NCBI RefSeq assembly: GCF_040645195.1
Contig: NZ_JBEYXW010000016.1
Coordinates: 1 to 64,000 of the forward strand
Direction: 5' to 3'
Source: Prauserella_A sp040645195
GTDB lineage: Bacteria; Actinomycetota; Actinomycetes; Mycobacteriales; Pseudonocardiaceae
DNA: 64,000 bases
The position numbers were made by a program, and so were the translations under genes. The notes beneath the pieces are model-generated. The model was given only the letters and a program-made list of their open reading frames with translations. It did no database searches and had not been told where the DNA came from. This document shows, one piece after another, positions 43,476-51,142 of the stretch (the first letter of the stretch is position 1; each line of letters begins with the position of its first letter).

Positions 43476-44497
43476 GACTGCCCTCCGGACGTGAGCGTGG
43501 ATAGGCGGCGCGCCGCCCTGATCAGCACCACCGCTCCGACGATGGCGGTCACCGCGCCCGTCGGAATGCCCAGCGGCCGCTCCCCAGCGGCGGCCAATGT
43601 GGTCAGTTGCTGGGCGACGGTGTCGGCGGCGCACACGGTCGCCGCTCCGATGAGTGCGCTGCCGGGTATCGCACGGCGGTGGTCAGCACCGAACACCAAC
43701 CGCCCGGCGTGCGGGGCGAGCAGCCCGACGAACGACAGGGCGCCCACCGTGGCGATCGCCGCGGCGGCCGCGACGACCGCCAGCAGCAGCGCCGCGCTGC
43801 GCCAGCGGGGTGGTTCCAGTCCGACGCCGCGAGCGTGGTCGTCGTCGACCGACAGCAGCCCGAGTACCGGTGCGATCAGCAGCCCGGCAACGAGTACGAG
43901 CACCAGCCACGGCCACAGCGCATGCCAGTGCGCCCAGCCTCGGCCATTCAGGGAACCGATCAGCCATTGCGCCATCGTTCCCGTCGACTGGGGCCGCGCG
44001 GTCAGCAGGATGAGCGTGATTCCGCTGAGCACGGCGGAGATCAGCACCCCGATCACCGACAGCCGCAGCGGGTCGCTTCCTGCCCGCGCGGCGACCACCC
44101 AGAGCACCCCACCGCCGAGGACACCGCCGGCGATGGCCGTACCGATCATGCCGTGCGGAGTGGCGCTGAACCCGCCGAGCAGGGTCGCCGTCACCGCACC
44201 CAGCACCGCACCGGAGCCGATACCGGTGATTTCCGGCGCGGCGAGCGGATTACGCAACAGCGCCTGCAGAATGCAGCCGGCGATGCCGAGGCAGGCACCC
44301 GCGGCCAGCGCGACCAGTACCCGCGGCGCGCGTAGTTCCACGACGATCTGTCGCGCGACGTCATCGCCGAGCATGCCCCACAGCGCGGCGGGCCCGTTCC
44401 CAGACGATCCGGTCATGAGCTGGGCCAGAGCCAGGAACGCGGTGATCGCCGTGAGAACAGTCCAGACCCCGCGACGCGGCATCCATGTGCTCCTCAT
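43472..44497 (-). CDS. Metallophore ABC importer permease 2 (FecCD family)
   Basis: 341 residues, about 9-10 hydrophobic helices. It has BtuC/FecCD signatures: ELRAPRVLVALAAGACLGIA, LRNPLAAPEITGIGSGAVLG, and FVGLLAPHAGRLVFGADHRR (contact with the ATPase). The true start is ATG 44497, overlapping the stop of the preceding permease gene; a longer open frame upstream is an artefact. It forms a heterodimer with the next permease. Confidence 0.92.
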   Translation of the reverse strand: MRSTWMPRRGVWTVLTAITAFLALAQLMTGSSGNGPAALWGMLGDDVARQIVVELRAPRVLVALAAGACLGIAGCILQALLRNPLAAPEITGIGSGAVLGAVTATLLGGFSATPHGMIGTAIAGGVLGGGVLWVVAARAGSDPLRLSVIGVLISAVLSGITLILLTARPQSTGTMAQWLIGSLNGRGWAHWHALWPWLVLVLVAGLLIAPVLGLLSVDDDHARGVGLEPPRWRSAALLLAVVAAAAAIATVGALSFVGLLAPHAGRLVFGADHRRAIPGSALIGAATVCAADTVAQQLTTLAAAGERPLGIPTGAVTAIVGAVVLIRAARRLSTLTSGGQS

Positions 44498-45513
44498 GCC
44501 AGGGCGTCCTTGAACCGTCTCCGCCGAGCCGCCAGCGCAACCCCACCCACCACCGCGATCAGGGCAGTCAGCCCTCCGACGGGCAGTTCGATGGGGTAGA
44601 GCAGCGTGCGCGCCAGCAGGTCGGCTGCCGTCACCAGCAACGCTCCCAACACTGTCGACCACACCAGCCAGGACCGCGCTTCCGCGCCCGGACGTACCGA
44701 CCGGGCCAGCTGCGGGGCCAGAAACCCGACCCAGGCAATCGGACCGCACGGCCCCACGACCGTCGCGACCAACAGGCAGCCGACAGCCAGCACCGCCACC
44801 CGGGCCGCACCGGCGGACAGGCCGAGCGCGGTCGCGGTGTCGTCGCCGAGCCGTAGCACACCCAATGCGGGCAGGGCGAGCACCGTCAACGGCAGCACGA
44901 GCAGCATCCCGGGGACCGTCGTGACCACGGTGGACCAGGTCGTGCCTGTCAACGAGCCCAGCAGGTAACGGACCAGCACCCCCTGCTCCCGCGAGTCGGA
45001 CAGTGACACCCCCGTCAGCAGCACCGCCTGCAGTGCCGCGCTGATCGCGGCACCGATCAGCAACACCGCGGCCGGCCCCACTGCCCGTCTCACCGCCATG
45101 ATCGTGAGCGCGCCACCGACGGCCGCCCCGGCGAGCGCGGGCACCAACGGCGCCCCGGGCACGCTGATGCCGAACACGACGACCAGCGCCACCGCCGCGG
45201 CCGCTCCGGAGGAGACTCCGAGCAGTTCTGGTACAGCCAACGGATTGCGCAGTGATTCCTGCAACAGCAACCCGGCGGCGCCCAGCACCGCGCCCGCGAA
45301 CAACGCCAGCAGCAGCCGCGGCGCGCGTAGTTCGACGACCATCACGCGCTCCAGTGCGGACGCCTCGCCGGACAGCACGGCCGGCAACCGACCGGGAGCG
45401 ATCACCGGTTGACCCAGGCACAACGCCAGCGCGGCGAGCGCGACCGCGGACAAGGCGACGGCCACGACCGGTGCGAGCCTCCGGCGCCCCGTGACCGCCG
45501 GGACGTCGATCAC
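44494..45513 (-). CDS. Metallophore ABC importer permease 1 (FecCD family)
   Basis: 339 residues with about 9-10 helices and the same signature elements (ELRAPRLLLALFAGAVLGAA, LRNPLAVPELLGVSSGAAAA, GPIAWVGFLAPQLARSV). It overlaps the binding-protein gene (GTGA) and permease 2 (ATGA). It is paired with the other permease as in FhuB/FepDG-type importers. Confidence 0.92.
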   Translation of the reverse strand: MIDVPAVTGRRRLAPVVAVALSAVALAALALCLGQPVIAPGRLPAVLSGEASALERVMVVELRAPRLLLALFAGAVLGAAGLLLQESLRNPLAVPELLGVSSGAAAAVALVVVFGISVPGAPLVPALAGAAVGGALTIMAVRRAVGPAAVLLIGAAISAALQAVLLTGVSLSDSREQGVLVRYLLGSLTGTTWSTVVTTVPGMLLVLPLTVLALPALGVLRLGDDTATALGLSAGAARVAVLAVGCLLVATVVGPCGPIAWVGFLAPQLARSVRPGAEARSWLVWSTVLGALLVTAADLLARTLLYPIELPVGGLTALIAVVGGVALAARRRRFKDALA

Positions 45514-46496
45514 GCTGTCGGCACCTTCTCGATGGCTTCCCGCACGATCGCGGTGAGGCTTCGGGTGCCGCGGCCCTTACCCCAGAGCTCGGGGTTCATC
45601 TCGTGCACCGCGCCCGCCTGCACGGCCGGGATCTCCCGCCACACCGGGTTGTCCGCGAGCTGCTGGGACAGTGGTGTCGCGTCATCCGAGAACAGAAGTG
45701 AGTACACGAACACCACATCCGGTTGCTGGGCAAGTAGTTCCTCGATGCTGTAGTTGCTGGCAGTGTCCACATTGGAGCTCCTGGCGGGGAACGGGTAGTG
45801 GAACAGGTTCGCCAGCAAGTCGCCCTTGAGCGATTCGGTGTTGTCCACCCCGATCGAGTCGAGGCTGCCGTACATCAGCACGGCCGTCTTCGGCTCCTGT
45901 CCGGCCTTGCGCTCGACAGCGTCGGCCAGCACGGTGCGGAACCGCTCCTCAGCTTGCGTCGCCTCGCTCACCCGGCCGGTCAGCGAACCCAGATTGCGGA
46001 GGTATGCCAAGGATTCCTGCCAGGTGGCTGGCTCCGTCAGCCACAGCGGTGCGAACTTCTCCACGGCGTCGGCCAGCCCATCGTGCACACCGGACAGACC
46101 GATCACCAGGTCCGGTTCGAGCCTGGCGATGCTTTCCACGTCCTCGCTGCCGAAGCCGCCCTGCACCACCGGAACCGTTGAGCCCTCGTCGCCGAGCAAC
46201 GCCGGATGGGTGAGCAGTCCCGGGTTGCTCGTGCCCGCCGGGACGAGACCCAGTTCGACGACGATGTCGTCGCACAGGCCGCTCAGGCAGACAATACGCT
46301 GCGGCGGCGCGTCCACTGTGAGTTCCTGCCCATGCGGATCGGTGATCCGCAGCGAGGGTTCGAGCGGCGCCGCGGTGCGCTCGATCGCCGGTGTCTCACC
46401 ACCGACGGGGCCGTCGCTGGTGGGCGCGGTGGAGCAGGCGGACAGCACGAGTGGCAGTGCTGCCAGCGCGGCGATGACGTTACGGGTTCGGCGCAC
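45510..46496 (-). CDS. Metallophore-binding lipoprotein (FecB/FhuD family)
   Basis: 328 residues. The signal has lipobox LSAC (Cys21). The mature protein is a class III helical-backbone binding protein (PPQRIVCLSGLCDDIVVELG, LEPDLVIGLSGVHDG, LLAQQPDVVFVYSL). It lacks the His-rich metal cluster of ZnuA-type proteins, so it should bind a metal-ligand complex rather than a bare ion. It is encoded between a TIM-barrel gene (17-bp overlap) and its permease. The cognate ligand is plausibly the peptide product of the divergent operon. Confidence 0.92.
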   Translation of the reverse strand: MRRTRNVIAALAALPLVLSACSTAPTSDGPVGGETPAIERTAAPLEPSLRITDPHGQELTVDAPPQRIVCLSGLCDDIVVELGLVPAGTSNPGLLTHPALLGDEGSTVPVVQGGFGSEDVESIARLEPDLVIGLSGVHDGLADAVEKFAPLWLTEPATWQESLAYLRNLGSLTGRVSEATQAEERFRTVLADAVERKAGQEPKTAVLMYGSLDSIGVDNTESLKGDLLANLFHYPFPARSSNVDTASNYSIEELLAQQPDVVFVYSLLFSDDATPLSQQLADNPVWREIPAVQAGAVHEMNPELWGKGRGTRSLTAIVREAIEKVPTA

Positions 46497-47268
46497 AGGT
46501 GTTCTCCAGTTCGTTCAACCAGTGGTGCAGCTGATGGGCGTCCTCGGCCAGCGCCGCCGGGCTGTCGTCGCGGACGAACTCGAGCGAGACGTGCCGCTGC
46601 ACTTCGTCCGCGGCGAGCTCGGCGAGGATCGCCTGCCAGAGATCGGCACGCGCGCCAAGCGGAAGGCGTTCGGTGAAGCCGTCCGAGCCCCAGGAGAAGG
46701 CGTGTACCGAGGCCAGTTCCGGCAGTAATGCTCGGACTTCGGTGCGGCATTCGCCGATGTCGGGAAGTTCCCGCGGTTGCCAGTGGACCGCCACGGCCCC
46801 GCTACCGAGATCGGTGTAGAGGCGCAGTGCGGAGTCGAGTGTGTCGGTCAGCGACTGGACGTGGTGTTCCACCGTGAGCCGGACGCCTCGGTCACCTGCC
46901 AGGTCGGCGCACCGCCGCAAGGCGTCGGTGATGTGCCTGCGTTCGGCCGTCGAGACCTCGGCCGAGCCATGGGTGCCTGCCCAGACGCGGACGCGCGGTG
47001 CGCCGAGCGCGACGGCGGTGCCGACCAGAACATCGAACTGGCGTGGGTCGTCCTCCCCGGCTTTGTGGTAGCTGCCGTAGGTTCCGATGGCGATGCCGTG
47101 GTCCGTACATTGTGTACGCGCGTGCTCAGCGGCTGCGAGGTCGCCGGGCCTGACATGGACATCGGCAGCCCATTCGATGACACCGAGCCGGGCTTGTGCG
47201 GCCAGCGTGACGATCTCGTCCACGCCGTGACCGCGAAAGGTGACCGAGGCCAGCCCTGTAATGATCAT
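46480..47268 (-). CDS. TIM-barrel protein (sugar isomerase / AP endonuclease 2 family)
   Basis: 262 residues of the xylose-isomerase-like TIM-barrel superfamily: start MIITGLASVTFRG, LGVIEWAADVHVRPGD, GAPRVRVWAGTHGS, RLTVEHHVQSL (metal-ligand Glu-His pair), AVHWQPRELPD and VSLEFVRDDSP. These barrels bind divalent metals through Glu, Asp and His. Its place inside an export-uptake operon is unusual; it may modify, hydrolyse or recycle the metallophore. DUF692 proteins of methanobactin-like pathways are also TIM barrels, but I do not claim homology. It overlaps MFS and FecB genes. Confidence 0.8.
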   Translation of the reverse strand: MIITGLASVTFRGHGVDEIVTLAAQARLGVIEWAADVHVRPGDLAAAEHARTQCTDHGIAIGTYGSYHKAGEDDPRQFDVLVGTAVALGAPRVRVWAGTHGSAEVSTAERRHITDALRRCADLAGDRGVRLTVEHHVQSLTDTLDSALRLYTDLGSGAVAVHWQPRELPDIGECRTEVRALLPELASVHAFSWGSDGFTERLPLGARADLWQAILAELAADEVQRHVSLEFVRDDSPAALAEDAHQLHHWLNELENTCAPNP

Positions 47269-48521
47269 TCAGATTCCTTTGTGGAGTGTTGTGCTCTGCG
47301 AAGAGTGGGGTCGAGCCACGCCACCGCAACGCCGATGGCGAGCAACGTCGCACCGGCCGCGAGCCCGCCTCGTGCTCCCGCACCGGCCACGGCCACAGCG
47401 CCCGCCACGGCGGCACCGACCGGCTGGCCGACTCCCCACGCCAGCATCCGGCCGGTGGTGTTGACCCTCGCCTGAAGGTGGTCCGGGCTGACCTGCTGCC
47501 GGTAGGTCACGGCGTTGAGCACGACCACCGAATGCGCCGTCCCCCAGCAGGTCACCGCCACGACCGCCGCCAGCCAGTGCGTTGTCAGCAGCGTCGCGAC
47601 GGCGGCGAGCAGTGAGCACGGCAGTGCCGTGAGGGCGAGGCGGGCCTGGCCCAGCCGGGCGCCGAGCCGGGGAACGATGCGAGCGGCGAGAACACCGCCG
47701 ATGCCCCAGCACGCGAACAGCGCTGCCAGCCGGGCATCACCGGATGCGGCCACGCCGAGCGTGTGATCGGCGAACGGAACGAGCATGGCCACCCATGCGC
47801 CTCCGGCGGCCGCGTGTGTGGTGCCGACCAGCGTCAGCAGCCGCACCACCCGGTTACCCCAGATGAAGCTCAGTCCGGCTCCGATGTCGGCCAGTATCGT
47901 CACCGGCCGCCGAGTCTCGGGCGTATCGGTGGACAGCGGGCGCACGATCGCGCGGATCAACAGGGCCGAGGCCACCGCGGTGACGGCGTTGAGTGCGATC
48001 AAGGGCGCGGGCGCGATGATCGCCACGGCGAGGCCGGCCAGCGGCGGCACAGCCACTTCGGCGATCGTCGTGGCACCGTAGAGGGTCGAGTACGCCGACG
48101 TGAGACGTGCCTTGCCCACCAGCGTGGGCAAGGCGCCGAAGTTGGCTGCGTCGAAGAACACGAACAACGTTTGGATGGCGAAGCCGGCCAGGAGCACGTG
48201 CCCGGCGGTGAGCATGTCCAGTGACCACGCGAGCGGAATGCTGGCAAGCAGCGCCCCGGTCGCCAGGTCCAGCCCGATCATCAGCCTGCGCCGCCGCACA
48301 CGGTCGGCGATCGCTCCGGCGATCAGGCCGAACAGCAGATAGGGCAGCGCTTCCGCGACCGCGACGGCGGACGTCCAGCCAGGTGAGCCGGTGAGCTGGT
48401 AGACGAGCACGGGCAGTGCCACTACCGAGATCAGGCTGCCGGCGACGGAGACCACACGCGCCGCGAGGTAGCGCCGGAAGTCGATTCGGATGCCCGCATC
48501 AGCGGCCGTCGCGCTGTCCAC
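47265..48521 (-). CDS. MFS exporter of the EntS/DHA3 group
   Basis: 418 residues with about 12 helices. The N-terminus FRRYLAARVVSVAGSLISVV, motif A-like AGAIADRVRRRRLMIGLDL, and overall layout fit the DHA3 group, which includes the enterobactin exporter EntS. I chose GTG 48521, with GAGGAGG 6 bp upstream, over further-upstream starts that run through the promoter. It is the first gene of the leftward operon and only 22 bp from a Zur/Fur-like box, so it is directly under metal control. Likely role: secretion of the peptide made by the divergent operon. Confidence 0.88.
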   Translation of the reverse strand: MDSATAADAGIRIDFRRYLAARVVSVAGSLISVVALPVLVYQLTGSPGWTSAVAVAEALPYLLFGLIAGAIADRVRRRRLMIGLDLATGALLASIPLAWSLDMLTAGHVLLAGFAIQTLFVFFDAANFGALPTLVGKARLTSAYSTLYGATTIAEVAVPPLAGLAVAIIAPAPLIALNAVTAVASALLIRAIVRPLSTDTPETRRPVTILADIGAGLSFIWGNRVVRLLTLVGTTHAAAGGAWVAMLVPFADHTLGVAASGDARLAALFACWGIGGVLAARIVPRLGARLGQARLALTALPCSLLAAVATLLTTHWLAAVVAVTCWGTAHSVVVLNAVTYRQQVSPDHLQARVNTTGRMLAWGVGQPVGAAVAGAVAVAGAGARGGLAAGATLLAIGVAVAWLDPTLRRAQHSTKESE

Positions 48522-48543
48522 GCTCACCTCCTCTACATGAAGG

Positions 48544-48558
48544 TGAAAATCATTACTA
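48544..48558 (-). promoter_or_regulatory. Zur/Fur-like box 1, before the exporter-importer operon
   Basis: Read leftward this is TAGTAATGATTTTCA. The half AATGATTTTCA fits the actinobacterial Zur consensus TGANAATNATTNTCA exactly; the other half has two mismatches. It overlaps the probable -10 region and lies 23 bp from the MFS start. Confidence 0.55.
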
Positions 48559-48606
48559 ATAAACCTCCTCGGCCGCAAGATGCAGCCGACGTGGTCTGTG
48601 CCACTA

Positions 48607-48635
48607 TTGAAAATGGTTGTCATTTATGCGTAACT
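48607..48635 (+). promoter_or_regulatory. Promoter of the RiPP operon with Zur/Fur-like box 2
   Basis: TTGAAA (48607-48612) and GTAACT (48630-48635), 17 bp apart, form a plausible -35/-10 pair. Overlapping the -35 is TGAAAATGGTTGTCA (48608-48622), matching the Zur-type pattern TGANAATNNTTNTCA at every fixed position. A repressor bound here would block the polymerase, giving expression under metal (probably zinc) shortage. This differs from the IdeR/DmdR iron boxes of actinobacteria (TTAGGTTAGGCTAACCTAA). Confidence 0.65.
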
Positions 48636-48671
48636 GGAAGCTCGTTCGAGCACCGGGAGGAGGTGACAACC

Positions 48672-48785
48672 GTGGAGGAGAAGAACATCTTCGTGAGCGT
48701 GCAGGCGGAGCGCACTCTGCCGCACAACTCGGCCAGCCACAGCAACGCGCTGGTGGAGAACCCGTTCGACGACGACCAGGAGTGA
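48672..48785 (+). CDS. 37-residue RiPP precursor-like peptide
   Basis: GTG 48672 lies 8 bp after a GGGAGGAGG ribosome site. A longer reading starting at 48537 runs through the promoter and is rejected. The peptide begins VEEKNIFVSVQAERTLP (leader-like, residues 1-17) and continues HNSASHSNALVENP then FDDDQE. It has three Ser, two His and three Asn in the middle, an acidic tail, no Cys and one Thr. Ser residues next to His and Asn are candidate sites for oxazoline formation by the YcaO enzyme encoded downstream. Size, place as first gene, and a following hairpin all fit a RiPP precursor. Confidence 0.7.
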   Translation: MEEKNIFVSVQAERTLPHNSASHSNALVENPFDDDQE

Positions 48786-48791
48786 GTAGGT

Positions 48792-48826
48792 GGGGTGCCG
48801 CCGCAGAACAGGTGCGGCGGCACCCC
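48792..48826 (+). terminator. Attenuator hairpin after the precursor gene (14-bp perfect stem)
   Basis: GGGGTGCCGCCGCA (48792-48805) pairs exactly with 48813-48826 across a 7-nt loop, starting 7 bp after the peptide stop. The downstream enzyme genes have no visible promoter of their own, so this probably lets the precursor mRNA be made in excess while some transcripts read through. That is a common feature of RiPP operons. Confidence 0.75.
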
Positions 48827-48846
48827 CCGAATCGTAGGAGACGAGC

Positions 48847-49692
48847 ATGGCCGCACAGCCCACCGAGTCGCTACGCCCAGGGGCGGCACTGTTTCGCACC
48901 GGCGACGGTTCCACTGCGCTGCGGGACGCCGAGGGCGAACTGTTCGACCTGGCGCTGCCTGCCGATGCGGCGGACCGGATTTGTGCCGCGTTGCAAGGGA
49001 AAGCAGCCGACCCCGAGGAACTCGCTGCCTTTCGCGCGGCAGGCCACCTCGGTGCGCGGAGGCACTGGCCTGCCGAGCGCCGGCGGATCGGGCTACTGGT
49101 CACCGGCTCCCGTCCGGTGGCCGCGGCGATGATGGATGCGGTGGTCGCGGCCGGAGCGTGCCCGGTCGAGCTTCCGGGCGAGGTGAGTGTCGCCGGCGTC
49201 GTGGACAGGGGAGTAGCCGCGGTGTCCGCGCTCCACGACGGAGCGGCCCCCGAGTGGTGGTCGCGTCTCGATGCCTTGCCCGAACACGGGATCGCCTGGC
49301 AGCGAGTGAGCCGAGAAGGCAGGCATGTCCTGCTGGAGCCGATCGCGGCCCACCCCGGCGATGTCGGTCACGTTGACGTCCGGGCACGAAGGCTCGCCGC
49401 GGCCGGATCGGGGCATCGCCACCTTTCCGCCTACTGGCAACAGTCGGCGACCGGCCGCACGATCACCGGCGAGGAGCTCCTCGACGCGGGGGAGTGCCGG
49501 CTGGTGGCATCGCTGGTCACGCACGATCTCGCGACCTGGGCGATCGGCACTGCGTCATCCCACAACAGGTTGTCCCATAACAGCTTCACCCCGACGCCGC
49601 TGCCGGCGAACCGTCGTCTGCGCGTCGTCGATCTCGACGGTGGCGCGATCGCCGACCATCCCGTGCTGCCGGTACCCGCCTGTGCCGAGTGA
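48847..49692 (+). CDS. RiPP precursor-recognition / E1-like partner protein (TOMM, SagC/F-like)
   Basis: 281 residues. The N-terminal about 75 residues look like a RiPP recognition element (LRPGAALFRTGDGSTALRDA then LALPADAADRICAALQGK, a winged-helix-like pattern). The middle is a degenerate Rossmann/E1-like core (RRIGLLVTGSRPVAAAMMDA), and the end has HRHLSAYWQQSATGRTITGE as in YcaO-partner proteins. It lacks the CxxC zinc motifs and adenylation residues of true E1 enzymes. Its role would be to hold the leader peptide and present it to the YcaO protein. ATG 48847 has TAGGAG upstream. Confidence 0.72.
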   Translation: MAAQPTESLRPGAALFRTGDGSTALRDAEGELFDLALPADAADRICAALQGKAADPEELAAFRAAGHLGARRHWPAERRRIGLLVTGSRPVAAAMMDAVVAAGACPVELPGEVSVAGVVDRGVAAVSALHDGAAPEWWSRLDALPEHGIAWQRVSREGRHVLLEPIAAHPGDVGHVDVRARRLAAAGSGHRHLSAYWQQSATGRTITGEELLDAGECRLVASLVTHDLATWAIGTASSHNRLSHNSFTPTPLPANRRLRVVDLDGGAIADHPVLPVPACAE

Positions 49693-49696
49693 AGCC

Positions 49697-51142
49697 GTGG
49701 CGGACATCCTGACTGCCGACGGGGAGCAGCTGGCCGTCACCGTCGTCAGCGAGACCCAGGATCGTCCGCTGCCCACCGTGTTGATCCGCACGCCCTACGG
49801 CCGCGAGAACCTCCTGCCGGAAGCCCGAAGCTGGGCCCGGCGCGGGTTCGCCTGCGTCGTAGGCGACGTGCGGGGGCGTTTCGCGTCCACCGGCGAATTC
49901 CTGCCGTACGAGCACGAGTACGTCGACGGCGGCCGGGTGCTGGACTGGGTGCGGGAACAGTCCTTTTGCGACGGACGGGTGATCGTGGCGGGGGCCTCCT
50001 ACGGAGCGTTCTGTGCGATCGCCACTGCGGTGGCCCGGCCGAACGGCGTGAAGGGAGTCCTCGCCGCCGTCCCGGCGCTCGGTCTCGGCGAGACCGCTCG
50101 TGAGCCCGGCGGTGCTGTCCGGCTGGCCTGCCGGGTCGGTTGGTGGAGCGAGCATGGCGGCGTACACCGTCCACGTACCGGGCTCCGCTGGGATGACGCC
50201 CTGCTTCGTGGTCTCCCGGTGCGGGACCTGCCCGCCCTCGTGCTCGGGGCGAGCCCAGCAGGCTGGAGTGCACTGTGGACAGCTCCGGAGCGCTCCGCGG
50301 TGTGGCAGCAGGTCCACCGGTTGCGGATGCCGCTGCTGGCCGTGGGTGGCCTGGCCGATCCGTTCGCAGCGCATACGGCGGAACTCGCCGACGCCTGGGG
50401 CGGCCCCACCCGACTGGTTCTGGGGCCGTGGGGCCATGAGCTGGACAGCGGAAGGCCGGGTGCCGCCCTCGGCGGAGCACGCATCGGCGCGCTCTACCTC
50501 GGCTGGGCACGACACGTCATTCGAGGCCAGGCAAGGTACCGCCGAGCTGTGCTAGCCGTTGGCGAGAGCGGACAGTGGCGCCGGCTGAACACAGTGGACG
50601 GTGCTCAGGTGACGGTACTACCGCTCACCGGAGCGCCGGCCGGGTTCGTGGCTGACCCGGACGGTCCGTTCCAATCGGAGCCGCTCGGCGGCACGCTGAA
50701 CATCGACCGGTCCCGGTGCGCGGTGCTGCACAGCCCTGCTGTGGGGCCCGCTGAGATCCGCGGCAGACTCACCCTGCGGCTGAGGGCCTCGGCAGACACG
50801 TCCGACGCCGACTGGGTCGTCCGGGTTTCGGTCGACGGCGTCCAGCTCACCCACGCGATCCGGCGCTTCTCCGGTCTGCGGGCAGAGCCCACGCGGATCG
50901 CGCTCACCACACCACCGGTCGGTGCCGTGCTGCGCGCAGGTGCCCGCCTGGTCGTGGAGATCGCCGGCCATCACTGGCCCCGGTACGCCCGCAACCCGCA
51001 TACCGGCGAGGACGCGGTCACCGCCACGGCACTGCAGCCGAGCAGGCGCCGCGTACTCGGTGCGGACCTGGAAGTCCCGCTGCACACAGTGGCGACCGAC
51101 GCGGTCGCCCCAGAAAAGATCATTGAGGAGGCGGCGTGGTAG
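49697..51142 (+). CDS. CocE/NonD-family hydrolase (X-Pro dipeptidyl-peptidase-like)
   Basis: 481 residues. The alpha/beta core starts at the N-terminus (VLIRTPYGRENLLPEARSWA, VVGDVRGRFASTGEF). The nucleophile Ser is in VAGASYGAFCAIATA, Asp in GLADPFAAHT and His in LGPWGHELDSG. The C-terminal about 150 residues form the jelly-roll domain of this family (WVVRVSVDGVQLTHAIRRF). Members cleave X-Pro peptides, esters or cocaine-like substrates. In this operon leader removal or trimming is likely. GTG 49697 is preferred; GTG 49682 is possible. It overlaps the YcaO gene by 7 bp. Confidence 0.82.
   Translation: MADILTADGEQLAVTVVSETQDRPLPTVLIRTPYGRENLLPEARSWARRGFACVVGDVRGRFASTGEFLPYEHEYVDGGRVLDWVREQSFCDGRVIVAGASYGAFCAIATAVARPNGVKGVLAAVPALGLGETAREPGGAVRLACRVGWWSEHGGVHRPRTGLRWDDALLRGLPVRDLPALVLGASPAGWSALWTAPERSAVWQQVHRLRMPLLAVGGLADPFAAHTAELADAWGGPTRLVLGPWGHELDSGRPGAALGGARIGALYLGWARHVIRGQARYRRAVLAVGESGQWRRLNTVDGAQVTVLPLTGAPAGFVADPDGPFQSEPLGGTLNIDRSRCAVLHSPAVGPAEIRGRLTLRLRASADTSDADWVVRVSVDGVQLTHAIRRFSGLRAEPTRIALTTPPVGAVLRAGARLVVEIAGHHWPRYARNPHTGEDAVTATALQPSRRRVLGADLEVPLHTVATDAVAPEKIIEEAAW

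Noticed and set aside
42693..48521. Importer for a classical NRPS or NIS siderophore made in this window
   Set aside because: No NRPS condensation domain, IucA/IucC-type synthetase or salicylate/catecholate gene is present in the 64 kb; the adenylation enzyme at 18393 belongs to another operon.
48537..48671. Upstream extension of the precursor peptide frame (would add a Cys-containing N-terminus)
   Set aside because: It would run through both Zur-like boxes and the promoter, and no ribosome site precedes it; GTG 48672 has a strong one.
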